Shown here piece by piece: positions 38,709 to 47,110 of a stretch of 47,575 nucleotides of DNA. The DNA is taken from contig JAHITV010000026.1 in NCBI GenBank assembly GCA_018817315.1, forward strand, positions 1 to 47,575. The letters run 5' to 3'. Position 1 is the first letter of the stretch. The number at the start of each line of letters is the position of its first letter. Both the position numbers and the translations under genes were made by a program. This DNA is from Patescibacteria group bacterium (lineage in GTDB: Bacteria > Patescibacteriota > Patescibacteriia > UBA1558 > UBA10009). The notes under the pieces are model-generated. The model saw nothing but the letters and a program-made list of their open reading frames with translations. It ran no database searches and was not told the origin of the DNA.

Positions 38709-41265
38709 TGCCGGACTACAATCTAATATTAATGCTTTAACTTCTTTAGCTAATAATTCAGAGGGTTTATTAAATAATCCTTGGGTAATCATTATTTTAT
38801 CCATTATTCTTTTGATAGTGGTTTTATGGATTCTTATTTTTTTTCTAAGGAAAATTTTAATCAAAGCGGTCAATATTAATGTCACTTCGCAACATGTGAT
38901 TTTGCAGGTGAGTGTGCCCAAAGATTTTTTAGAAGACAAAGACAAAGAAATTACTCCGCAACTTATTAAAGATCAAATCAGCATGGCAGAAAACTTTTTT
39001 TCTGTTTTAGGAGGAATGCCTGCTCAGAAAGGAATAAAACATTGGTTGCTGGGGCGGACTGATCATTTTTCTTTGGAAATCGTCTCTTTTGAAGATCAGA
39101 TTTCTTTTTATTTTGCCATCCCCGTTTTTTTAGAAGAAAGTTTTAAGCAGCAGTTTTTATCAGCTTATCCTTATGCCAAAATTGAACAGGTGGAAGATTA
39201 TAATATCTTTACGCCTCACTGCCACATTGTGGGGAGTTATTTAAGATTTGGCCGTGAATATATTTTTCCTATTAAAACATATAAGAAAATGGACGGAGAT
39301 CCTTTAGATGGATTAACCAATGCTTTGAGTAAATTGCCTTCCCACAGTGGTGCGGCTGTTCAGATTGTGGCACGGTCTGCGCCTAAACGTTGGCATCGTA
39401 AGGGAGCGCTTATTGCCAGAGAAGTTCAGCAAGGTAAGCCGTTTAAGGAAGTGATAAAAGGTCATGGTCTGGGCAATATTTTTGATATTTTTTCCAAAAT
39501 GGTATCTTTTTTCTTTAGTTTTTTTAAATCAACTAAAGAAAAGGAGAAAAATTTAGATAAGCCGGAAGAAATTTATAGATTATCTCCTATGGAAGAGGAG
39601 GTAGTTAAAGGTATAGAAGAAAAGACAAGTAAAGCCGGCTTTGAGGTTAATATTCGTTTAGTTGTTTCGGCCGCGAGCAAGACTGAAGCACAAAAACATT
39701 TAACAGGTTTGATTTCCTCTTTTGCTCAATATAATACTTATGAATATGGTAATGGCCTTAAAAGCGGCAAAGCATTAAAATTTTCTAATTTTGTTTCTTT
39801 TTTTATCCACCGAGCTTTTAATGCTAAGCGGAGAATGATAATGAATACCGAGGAGCTGGTTAGTATTTTTCATTTGCCTTTACCTTCTTCGGCTACGCCA
39901 AAGATCCGTTGGTTAGCAGCTCGTCAGGCACAACCACCAGTTAATTTACCAACTACAGGAATTATTTTGGGTGTTAATGAATACCGAGATGTTAAAACGA
40001 TCATTAAAATCAAAGAAGAGGATCGTCGGCGCCATGTTTATGTTATTGGTAAGTCAGGAACGGGTAAGTCTGTGCTACTTGCTAATATGATTATTCAGGA
40101 TATGCAAAATGGCGAAGGTTTGTGCGTAGTTGATCCTCATGGAGATTTAGTGGAAGCAGTTTTAGAGCATGTGCCAGCCAAGAGAATAGAGGATGTTATT
40201 CTTTTTGATCCTGCCGATTATGAAAGACCGATGGGTTTGAATATGCTGGAATTTAATGATCCTGAACAAAAAACTTTTGTTATCAACGAGATGATCAACA
40301 TTTTTGATAAGCTGTATGATTTAAGGCAAACCGGCGGACCGATGTTTGAGCAATATATGCGCAATGCCATGCTGTTAATGATGGAAGATACATCTTCTGG
40401 TTCAACTTTACTGGAAGTACCCAGGGTTTTAGCTGATGCTAATTTTAGACGTTTTAAATTATCCAAATGCGTTAATCCAGTGGTTAAAGATTTTTGGGAA
40501 AAGGAAGCGGAAAAGGCCGGGGGTGAAGCGTCTTTGGCTAATATGGTTCCTTATATCACCAGTAAATTAACGCCTTTTGTCTCCAGTGATTTAATGAGAC
40601 CAATTATTGCCCAGCAAAAGAGTTCTTTTAACTTTCGTGAGATTATGGACAGCAAAAAAATTCTCTTGATTAAGCTTTCTAAAGGCAAAATCGGTGATTT
40701 AAGCTCTAATCTTTTAGGGATGATTGTGGTGGGTAAGCTTTTAATAGCGGCTTTGTCGCGTACAGACTTGCTGGAAGAAAAAAGAAGCGATTTCTATTTA
40801 TATATTGATGAATTCCAGAATTTTATTACCGAAAGCATTTCCATTATTTTATCCGAAGCCAGAAAATACAAACTTTGTTTAAGTATTGCTCATCAGTTTA
40901 TTAATCAGTTAGTTAAAGAAAATGATACCAGAATCAAAGATTCTGTTTTTGGCAATGTCGGTACTATGATTTCTTTTAGGATTGGTTCAGATGATGCAGA
41001 AATTATTGCCAAACAAATGGCTCCGGTTTTTAATGAACGTGATTTAATAAATGTTCCCAAATATAATGCTTATATAAAACTTTTAATTGATAATCAGAAT
41101 GCCCGAGCTTTTAATTTAGTTCCTTCCGCACCTAAGCTAGGTGATAAATCCATTGTTCCTAAAATTAAAGAGTTGTCTCGTTCAAAATATGGCAGACCCA
41201 GGGAAGAAATAGAAAGAGAAATTATGGAGAGGATTAAAAGTACTGCTTATAAACCTTCTTCATAA
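38698..41265 (+). CDS. TraG/VirD4-like (DUF87/HerA-type) membrane-anchored ATPase
   Basis: The 855-residue protein has one N-terminal membrane helix (about 24-50), a long ferredoxin-like soluble region (about 60-410), and a hexameric-type ATPase domain (about 420-800). Walker A is VYVIGKSGTGKSVLL with Lys457; Walker B is YLYIDEFQNF with Asp704/Glu705. Sequence around LCVVDPHGDLVEAVLEHVP and AHQFINQL is typical of TraD/TraG-type coupling ATPases and DUF87 proteins. It probably pumps DNA or protein at the membrane, in uptake, conjugation-like transfer or type IV pilus-related work. No relaxase or other secretion genes are nearby, so this is more likely a chromosomal CPR house gene than part of a conjugative element. 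Confidence 0.85.
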   Translation: MWANAGLQSNINALTSLANNSEGLLNNPWVIIILSIILLIVVLWILIFFLRKILIKAVNINVTSQHVILQVSVPKDFLEDKDKEITPQLIKDQISMAENFFSVLGGMPAQKGIKHWLLGRTDHFSLEIVSFEDQISFYFAIPVFLEESFKQQFLSAYPYAKIEQVEDYNIFTPHCHIVGSYLRFGREYIFPIKTYKKMDGDPLDGLTNALSKLPSHSGAAVQIVARSAPKRWHRKGALIAREVQQGKPFKEVIKGHGLGNIFDIFSKMVSFFFSFFKSTKEKEKNLDKPEEIYRLSPMEEEVVKGIEEKTSKAGFEVNIRLVVSAASKTEAQKHLTGLISSFAQYNTYEYGNGLKSGKALKFSNFVSFFIHRAFNAKRRMIMNTEELVSIFHLPLPSSATPKIRWLAARQAQPPVNLPTTGIILGVNEYRDVKTIIKIKEEDRRRHVYVIGKSGTGKSVLLANMIIQDMQNGEGLCVVDPHGDLVEAVLEHVPAKRIEDVILFDPADYERPMGLNMLEFNDPEQKTFVINEMINIFDKLYDLRQTGGPMFEQYMRNAMLLMMEDTSSGSTLLEVPRVLADANFRRFKLSKCVNPVVKDFWEKEAEKAGGEASLANMVPYITSKLTPFVSSDLMRPIIAQQKSSFNFREIMDSKKILLIKLSKGKIGDLSSNLLGMIVVGKLLIAALSRTDLLEEKRSDFYLYIDEFQNFITESISIILSEARKYKLCLSIAHQFINQLVKENDTRIKDSVFGNVGTMISFRIGSDDAEIIAKQMAPVFNERDLINVPKYNAYIKLLIDNQNARAFNLVPSAPKLGDKSIVPKIKELSRSKYGRPREEIEREIMERIKSTAYKPSS

Positions 41266-41304
41266 CTAAAATACTTTGTAAATTATTATTTTAATATTTT
41301 ATCA

Positions 41305-41832
41305 ATGGCAGAATTTATCCTCATCTGTTTTTTATTATTTTATATCTTGATTTTTGGCACCATGCTTTGGGCTGTCTTTAGCGCAGCTCCTTGGGTTCCT
41401 TCCAGGAAAAAGGATTTGGCAATGGTTATCCAAGCAGTAGCTATAAAACCGGGCGATACTGTTTTTGATTTAGGTTGCGGTGACGGTCGTTGGCTTTGGG
41501 CTATGGCCAAAAAAACGCCGGCTAAAAAGATTATTGGCTTTGAGATTTCCTTTTTATTTTATTTCTGGTGCCGAATAAAAATATTGTTCAGTAATTATCC
41601 ACATGTTAAAGTTGAATTTAAAAATTTTTTCAAAGTTGATTTAAGTCAGGCAGATGTTGTTTTATGTTTTTTAACACCCCCTGCCATGAAAAAATTGGAT
41701 TTAAAATTACGTAAAGAAATGAAAAAGGGCGGTAATTTTATTTCTTATGCTTTTAGTTTGCCCTCTAAAACACCGGAAAAAGTCTTTAAAGTTAGCCAAA
41801 AATCAATACCGATATATTTATATAAATTTTAA
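41305..41832 (+). CDS. Membrane-anchored class I SAM methyltransferase
   Basis: The 175-residue protein starts with one hydrophobic helix (about 4-26). A Rossmann methyltransferase domain follows, with SAM motif I VFDLGCGDGRW (about 53-63), the acidic residue ending strand 2 in IIGFEIS, and motif IV-like ADVVLCFLTPPAM. The domain is short (about 125 residues). Similar small N-anchored methyltransferases occur widely; the substrate is unknown and could be a lipid or membrane protein. It lies 39 bases after the ATPase gene. Confidence 0.8.
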   Translation: MAEFILICFLLFYILIFGTMLWAVFSAAPWVPSRKKDLAMVIQAVAIKPGDTVFDLGCGDGRWLWAMAKKTPAKKIIGFEISFLFYFWCRIKILFSNYPHVKVEFKNFFKVDLSQADVVLCFLTPPAMKKLDLKLRKEMKKGGNFISYAFSLPSKTPEKVFKVSQKSIPIYLYKF

Positions 41833-41842
41833 GACTAGTGAT

Positions 41843-41893
41843 AAATTATTATTTTTCTCTTAACTTAGGGGGAAGTAAAATAATAATTTTTTA
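41843..41893 (+). terminator. Terminator after the methyltransferase gene
   Basis: AAATTATTATTTT (41843-41855) and AAAATAATAATTT (41877-41889) are perfect complements, followed by more T residues. The stem is long but all AT. Confidence 0.7.
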
Positions 41894-41917
41894 TTATTAA
41901 TTTATTAAGATTTGTAT

Positions 41918-41945
41918 TTGACAATTTATTTAAAGTTGTTATATT
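41918..41945 (+). promoter_or_regulatory. Promoter of the 42020 gene
   Basis: TTGACA (41918-41923) and TATATT (41940-41945) are 16 bases apart. The following leader of about 67 bases is almost pure A with some G and C, and contains a tandem AAAAGAAAACACA repeat but no SD. Confidence 0.8.
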
Positions 41946-42019
41946 AAAAAAAGAAAACACAAAAAGAAAACACAAATTAAGAAATATATATAAAAAGAAA
42001 AAATAATATAAACAAAAAT

Positions 42020-42559
42020 ATGAAAAACATAAATGAATTAAAGGAGATTATTGAAAATATTGAAATACAAATACAAAAAATAAAAATGATCTTAAATGAT
42101 GATGGCAGCTTAAACTCCGAAGATTTGGATTTCAGTAAAAAAGCCAAAGCCGTTGGTGTAATGAAGGAGGAAAGCGATGAAAGAATTGTTGAAGGGGTTT
42201 TTGACGGTCAGAAGATGATTGGTCCTGATGGTAAGCAATATTCTATTCCGGCCAATTATATTTCTAAATCAAAGCTGGTTGAAGGTGATATTTTAAAATT
42301 GACTATAGATAAGGGCGGTAATTTTATTTATAAGCAGATTGGTCCGGTAGAAAGAGATCGTTTAGTGGGCGTTCTTCTTAAATCTGGTGAAAATGGTGAA
42401 TATGTAGTAAATGTTGATAAAAGTGCTTATAAAGTTATTTTAGCAAGCGTTACTTATTTTAAAGGCGCCGAAGGTGATGAAGTTATAATTTTGGTACCTA
42501 AAAATACTTCCTGCCAATGGGCAGCTATAGAAAATATTATAAAAAAGGGTAGTCATTAA
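42020..42559 (+). CDS. Unrecognised protein with a helical start and beta-rich repeats
   Basis: The 179-residue protein begins with a coiled-coil-like helix (1-28, ELKEIIENIEIQIQKIKMIL). A small-barrel-like beta region follows (about 48-110, with FDGQKMIGPDGKQY, VPANYISKSKLVEGDILKLTI-type strands), then a second beta unit (about 115-165) that includes LVGVLLKSGENGEYVVNVD. The pattern 'VEGD.L.L.I..G' recalls small RNA- or DNA-binding barrels, but I cannot name the family. A strong promoter and a long A-rich leader suggest high expression. There is no signal peptide or membrane helix. Confidence 0.7.
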   Translation: MKNINELKEIIENIEIQIQKIKMILNDDGSLNSEDLDFSKKAKAVGVMKEESDERIVEGVFDGQKMIGPDGKQYSIPANYISKSKLVEGDILKLTIDKGGNFIYKQIGPVERDRLVGVLLKSGENGEYVVNVDKSAYKVILASVTYFKGAEGDEVIILVPKNTSCQWAAIENIIKKGSH

Positions 42560-42610
42560 TTTTTTATCCTTGTATCAAAATAATACACGGATTAATCCCT
42601 GTTCAAAGAT

Positions 42611-42639
42611 AATCATAAGGTTGGTATTATGATTTTTTT
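42611..42639 (+). terminator. Terminator of the 42020 gene
   Basis: AATCATAA (42611-42618) pairs with TTATGATT (42627-42634), and the T run reaches 42639. Confidence 0.8.
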
Positions 42640-42681
42640 ATCCGCCTTTGTTAAAAACCCGAGTGCCGTGCCTATCAAAGC

Positions 42682-42714
42682 TGAGCTCTGCTTTGCGGCG
42701 GGCAGGTTAGCTCA
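42682..42714. repeat. GC-rich palindrome of the GGCGGGCAGG group
   Basis: TGAGCT (42682-42687) and AGCTCA (42709-42714) enclose CTTTGCGGCGGGCAGG. The inner part shares GGCGGGCAGG with the palindrome inside dnaJ, and CAGGTTAG with the nested repeat at 16344. Confidence 0.5.
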
Positions 42715-42725
42715 TAACTTCATAT

Positions 42726-42754
42726 TTGTCATTGATTGAATTTGACGCTATAAT
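42726..42754 (+). promoter_or_regulatory. Promoter of dnaX
   Basis: TTGTCA (42726-42731) and TATAAT (42749-42754) are 17 bases apart. The leader before ATG 42771 is about ten bases, without SD. Confidence 0.75.
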
Positions 42755-42770
42755 AGAGCCGTAACTTATT

Positions 42771-44300
42771 ATGTCTATAACTTTATATCGTAAATATCGC
42801 CCTCAAAAGTTTACTGAAGTGATGGGGCAAAATCACATAAAACTGACTCTAGAGAATGAAATTTCCTCTGGTAAAATTTCTCATGCTTATCTTTTTTCCG
42901 GGCCGCATGGCGTAGGTAAAACAACCATGGCCAGAATTTTAACCAAATCTTTGAACTGCCGTAAAAGACAAAAAACAGAACCGTGTAATAGCTGTACATC
43001 TTGCGTGGATATTAATGAAGGCCGTTCCATGGATATGATAGAAATTGATGCTGCTTCCAACCGTGGTATAAATGAAATCAGGGAATTGAGGGAGCAAGTC
43101 AGGTTTGTCCCTTTAAAAGAGAACTACAAAGTTTTTATTATTGACGAAGTTCACATGCTAACTACCGAGGCCTTTAATGCTTTGTTAAAGACTTTGGAAG
43201 AACCGCCCTCACACGTTATTTTTGTTTTAGCAACCACAGAAATACAAAAAGTGCCAGATACTATTATTTCGCGCTGTCAGCATTTTAATTTTAAGAAAGT
43301 TCCCCTTAATGAAATTTGCCGTCATTTGGAAAGTATTGTTTCTAAGGAAAATGTTAAGGTAGATAAAAAAGTTTTGGAAAATATTGCTAGACACAGCGGA
43401 GGCTATTTAAGAGACGCAGTTTCGTTACTGGGACAGATTTTAACTTTAGGTGAAAAGGAAATAAGCGAGGAAGAAGCTTTATTGGTTATACCCCGTTCAA
43501 ATGTGGAGACGATTTTTGAATTTTTGAATTATCTTTTTAAAGGACAAACAGCCCAAGCTCTGCAGTTGATTGAAAGATTTATGGAAGAAGGTGGAGATAT
43601 AGAATTTTTTACCAAAGAAGTTGTGGAATATTTAAGGAAAATTCTCTTAGCTAAAACCACTGCTAACTGGCAGGAATTGCTGTGGGATTTAAATAAAGAT
43701 TCACTTGAGGAACTGCACAGTTATTTAAGTGAAATAAAAATTGTAGATTTAAGGAAAATGTTGGAATATTTGCTAGAAGCGATGTCCGCCATGAAACAGG
43801 CAGAGATTGTGCAGTTACCATTAGAATTGGCTATAATTAAGATTAGTGAATTGAATCATGACAGTGATCAAAATTTTCCTGATCAACCAACAAAAGATAT
43901 AAAAAATCCAGTAGTCACAAAAAAATCCCAAGAAAAGGGTAATTCCCAAAGTAGTGTTACTTTGGCAGAAATTCAGAATAAATGGCAGCAGGTAATTAGT
44001 GATTTAAAAAAACATAATCATTCACTTTCCACTTTTATTAAAGGAGCAAGACCTATAAGAATGGAGGGTCTGTCTTTGGTTATCAGTTTTAAATATGCTT
44101 TTCATTGGGAAAGAGTTAAAGACCAGAAAAATAAGAAATGCGTGGAAGAAGTATTAAAAAAGATTTTTGGGCAGGACATTATTTTGTGTGGAGAAATAGA
44201 GAATATAAACTTTAAAAAATCCAAGTCAGAATCTGGACAAAAAGATGATAAGATGATAGAAACAGTTTTAGAAACTTTGGGTGGAGAGGTTGTTAGTTAG
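42771..44300 (+). CDS. dnaX: DNA polymerase III subunit gamma/tau
   Basis: The 509-residue clamp-loader ATPase has Walker A GPHGVGKTT (Lys50), a four-Cys zinc site (Cys63, 72, 75, 78), the DEVH box at 125-128, the AAA sensor strand VIFVLATTE, and the SRCQHFNFKK arginine-finger segment. Domain III (about 240-360) carries GGDIEFFTKEVVEYLRKILL. A linker and a tau-like C-terminal domain (about 395-470, with WQQVISDLKKHNHSLSTFIKGARP) follow. It loads the sliding clamp at replication forks. Confidence 0.96.
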   Translation: MSITLYRKYRPQKFTEVMGQNHIKLTLENEISSGKISHAYLFSGPHGVGKTTMARILTKSLNCRKRQKTEPCNSCTSCVDINEGRSMDMIEIDAASNRGINEIRELREQVRFVPLKENYKVFIIDEVHMLTTEAFNALLKTLEEPPSHVIFVLATTEIQKVPDTIISRCQHFNFKKVPLNEICRHLESIVSKENVKVDKKVLENIARHSGGYLRDAVSLLGQILTLGEKEISEEEALLVIPRSNVETIFEFLNYLFKGQTAQALQLIERFMEEGGDIEFFTKEVVEYLRKILLAKTTANWQELLWDLNKDSLEELHSYLSEIKIVDLRKMLEYLLEAMSAMKQAEIVQLPLELAIIKISELNHDSDQNFPDQPTKDIKNPVVTKKSQEKGNSQSSVTLAEIQNKWQQVISDLKKHNHSLSTFIKGARPIRMEGLSLVISFKYAFHWERVKDQKNKKCVEEVLKKIFGQDIILCGEIENINFKKSKSESGQKDDKMIETVLETLGGEVVS

Positions 44301-44306
44301 TGATAA

Positions 44307-44341
44307 GTAATCGGTAATCAGTAATTAGTAATTGGTAATTA
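44307..44341 (+). repeat. Five 7-base tandem repeats, GTAATYR
   Basis: GTAATCG, GTAATCA, GTAATTA, GTAATTG and GTAATTA run without gap between dnaX and the tRNA gene. The changes are transitions at positions 6 and 7 only. It is probably a slipped-strand microsatellite. Confidence 0.75.
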
Positions 44342-44354
44342 GGGATAATATTAA

Positions 44355-44428
44355 TCCGGGATCGTCTAGTGGCAGGACGCCAGGTTCTGGCCCTGGTAAC
44401 CTTGGTTCGAGTCCAAGTCCCGGAGCCA
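44355..44428 (+). tRNA. tRNA-Gln, anticodon CUG
   Basis: The cloverleaf folds fully: acceptor TCCGGGA/TCCCGGA (7 bp), D-stem GTCT/GGAC, anticodon stem CCAGG/CCTGG with loop TTCTGGC giving anticodon CTG at its centre, T-stem CTTGG/CCAAG with loop TTCGAGT. Discriminator G is followed by an encoded CCA. The weak U1-A72 pair is typical of glutamine tRNAs. It reads CAG codons. Confidence 0.95.
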
Positions 44429-44455
44429 ACATATTAGATACGAACTTACTATTAT

Positions 44456-44479
44456 AAGAGGGAAACGAGTTTCCCTCTT
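44456..44479 (+). terminator. Hairpin after tRNA-Gln
   Basis: AAGAGGGAAA (44456-44465) and TTTCCCTCTT (44470-44479) form a perfect 10-bp stem with a CGAG loop. No T run follows directly; it may be an RNA-processing or first terminator hairpin. Confidence 0.6.
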
Positions 44480-44496
44480 GCGTTTCAGAAAATTTT

Positions 44497-44531
44497 TGAC
44501 TGCCTTGCGAAAGCAAGTCAGTCATTTTTTT
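44497..44531 (+). terminator. Strong terminator downstream of the tRNA
   Basis: TGACTGCCTTGC (44497-44508) pairs with GCAAGTCAGTCA (44513-44524) with one mismatch, closed by a GAAA tetraloop, and seven T residues follow. Confidence 0.85.
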
Positions 44532-44600
44532 GGGGGGAGAATTTTTTAATTTTTTTGAATTTTCCGAATAAAATAGGGTGATTTTAATGTTTTCTTATTA

Positions 44601-47108
44601 TTATCTTTTAATAGTGGGCGTTTTTACGCTAAAAAATCTATTAATGTCGCTGTCTTCGTTGCCTTGTCCTACTAATTCAAATTGAAAATTCTTGTTTAAC
44701 CTAAATTTAATAAGCTTAGTGCTTATGGCCTCAATATTTTCTTTGTTCACTCTGTCAAAAACACTTTTCTTATATGTTGTATCTGGATTGTTAAGCAGGT
44801 GTTCCCCTTTGCTCTCTATAATATAAACAAGCTCCAACGAATTATCTTTTTTCTTTTTTGCGGCTATAAAATCAGGAAGAATTTTTCTTTTTTCCCAGCC
44901 GCGAATCGCATACCACTTCCCACTATCAGCTACATTACGCACCCACCACAAAACACTTTCTTTATTGTCAATTAAGTTAGCGATTTTTCTCTCTAACGGA
45001 TTCATTGATAATATGTCTGACTTCTCAAAAAGATTTAATTTATATGTCTCAATTCCTTCTGGGTATATCTCATTTTCTTTAGGCAATAAATATCCCAAAT
45101 CTTCATCTGCGCAAACCCCTAAAATCAACTTTTTATTTTTAACCAAAGAATCAAAAATAACCTGCTCTTGGTTGTGCTTATCAGATAACAATTTTTTGGT
45201 AATCTCATAAGTAATAAATCCGCTGTTAGCTGTTATCTTTTTTTCGTCTTTATATTTTTTACATTCTTCAACAAAAACATTGGCTAAATCAAAAGCAATA
45301 AAGGCGTTATCTACTACATCAGTTATACGGCGCGCTAAATATGAAATCTCAAATATCCCGCCTTCTTCTTTGTCTAAATATTTTTTCTCATACCTTTCTA
45401 AATCAATTAAAATCTCATAACTAATTGCTTTTTTATCAAGCAACGGCAAAATTTTCTCTTTTAACCATTGGCTGTAATTTTCTGCTTGCCAATCAATTTT
45501 GGGTTTAATATCAACATCATAAGAAAATTTGCGATAATTGTTATTTTTCTTAATCACCCAAACTGGCAGATATAATGATTCTGGATATTTTTTGAGAATT
45601 TCAGATTTAACTTTTGTTTTGATTTTTCTTGAACCAGTTGGTCCGGATTCTGGACTGATATTTTGGACCAAATCGCCCAAGCCCTCTTGCTCAAATCCTC
45701 TTTGTATATTTTTTAATACATCTGCCGTATCCCCTTGGTTGAAATAAACATAACTTTCGTCAAGCTCTTTAACTCCTGTCTTTTTGGCATACGGCTGGCG
45801 TAAAATTCTGCCTACCAGTTGCGTCATTGATTGCTCTGATTTCGCATTTGGTGTTACGCCTAGAATATAGGCGAAAGAACAATCCCAACCCTCTTTTAAC
45901 GCTTCTTTAGTAATGATATATCTAATCTCGCTTGATTCTGACAAAAGTTTTTCTTCCTTTATTTCGTCCATCTCTGCGGACTTAACCGCAATCTCATAAG
46001 CCGGAATTCCTTGCTCTATCAAATACTCACGGATATCTTCACTATGAATTTTACCCTTTTCCCTCTGGTCTTTGCCCGTCCTTTCTGCTTGTATAAGAAC
46101 GATTGGCCTGATATAAATTCCTCTATTATTATTTAATCTTGTCGCTTCTATTTCTAGCGCTTCTCTCTTTTTTCTCATTTCATTTATCATCTCATGCCAA
46201 TTCCCGCTTATAGTTGGCGAATGTAAATGTAAATCAAGTTTAATCATATCTTCTTTTTCAAGCTGACGACCTGTAATTTCCACAAAAACATTCATTTGCC
46301 TGCGCTCTTTTGGTGTCGCTGATAATCCAATAATTATAGCGGGGTTTAGGCCGTCAAGCGTATCCTTGGCAATACTTGAAAACATGGTATGAAATTCATC
46401 AACAATAATTAGAGGGTTTAATATTCTGATTGCGTTGCCCATACTTGTTTTTACAATCTTTCTATTAAACAAGCTGTCCGGCATAAAATCCAGATTAGGA
46501 ACTTTCTCTAAAAGTTTTTGGTGCTTATCAGATTGATTATCTTGCGGGAAAAAATCAATATAACCGCCACTATCTTGAAATATTTTCATATTCTCTTTGG
46601 TGCTTCTGCCCGCAGACTGAATCATCAACATTAAGATTACCAAATTGTTTTCTGTATCCTGACGGCGTAAGGGTTTGCCTTTTTCTAAAATAATAGTTTT
46701 ATTACCGCTACATTGATCTAACCATTGACGATAAACATGATTTTTATCTTTTAATTTTTCTATTGTCTGGCGGTAAATTGTTTCTCGGTGGGTAATCCAA
46801 ACTACAAGGCCTGTTTTTTTCTTGGCAAATAAATTTTGATATTCACGAATTGCCTCAATTGCCAAAAGTGTTTTTCCCCCGCCTGTTGGAACTTTTAAAC
46901 AAAAACGCGGGTAGTATTCACCTAACCCGTTTTTAGGTCTGTCTGCGAAATGCGAAAAACCCAGTTTATTATAAACTGCGTCAACATAAGAGATAGAATT
47001 TTTCAAACTATCTTCAAGTTTTTCAACTGCGCTTTTTTGTTGATCTGCCTCAATATAAAAATTTTTCAGTGCCTCAACAACCTCTGTTTGGTAATCTTTT
47101 AAAATCAT
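44601..47108 (-). CDS. res: Type III restriction endonuclease subunit Res
   Basis: The 835-residue protein has a superfamily 2 helicase core with Walker A VPTGGGKTLL (Lys79/Thr80), DEAH-like VDEFHTM, SATPKERR (motif III) and QLVGRILRQPYAKK (motif VI). A PD-(D/E)xK nuclease site lies at the C-terminus (PDFIAAKKKKDNSLELVYIIESKG, about 755-780). Type III Res works with Mod to cut DNA after translocation between unmodified sites. The ATG begins two bases after the mod stop, so the operon is mod-res. Length is at the short end for Res. All key motifs appear intact. Confidence 0.92.
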   Translation of the reverse strand: MILKDYQTEVVEALKNFYIEADQQKSAVEKLEDSLKNSISYVDAVYNKLGFSHFADRPKNGLGEYYPRFCLKVPTGGGKTLLAIEAIREYQNLFAKKKTGLVVWITHRETIYRQTIEKLKDKNHVYRQWLDQCSGNKTIILEKGKPLRRQDTENNLVILMLMIQSAGRSTKENMKIFQDSGGYIDFFPQDNQSDKHQKLLEKVPNLDFMPDSLFNRKIVKTSMGNAIRILNPLIIVDEFHTMFSSIAKDTLDGLNPAIIIGLSATPKERRQMNVFVEITGRQLEKEDMIKLDLHLHSPTISGNWHEMINEMRKKREALEIEATRLNNNRGIYIRPIVLIQAERTGKDQREKGKIHSEDIREYLIEQGIPAYEIAVKSAEMDEIKEEKLLSESSEIRYIITKEALKEGWDCSFAYILGVTPNAKSEQSMTQLVGRILRQPYAKKTGVKELDESYVYFNQGDTADVLKNIQRGFEQEGLGDLVQNISPESGPTGSRKIKTKVKSEILKKYPESLYLPVWVIKKNNNYRKFSYDVDIKPKIDWQAENYSQWLKEKILPLLDKKAISYEILIDLERYEKKYLDKEEGGIFEISYLARRITDVVDNAFIAFDLANVFVEECKKYKDEKKITANSGFITYEITKKLLSDKHNQEQVIFDSLVKNKKLILGVCADEDLGYLLPKENEIYPEGIETYKLNLFEKSDILSMNPLERKIANLIDNKESVLWWVRNVADSGKWYAIRGWEKRKILPDFIAAKKKKDNSLELVYIIESKGEHLLNNPDTTYKKSVFDRVNKENIEAISTKLIKFRLNKNFQFELVGQGNEDSDINRFFSVKTPTIKR

Positions 47109-47110
47109 AT

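Noticed and set aside
38698-41265. Integrated conjugative element around the TraG-like ATPase
   Set aside because: There is no relaxase, integrase, attachment-site duplication or other type IV secretion gene nearby; the flanks are ordinary chromosomal genes.
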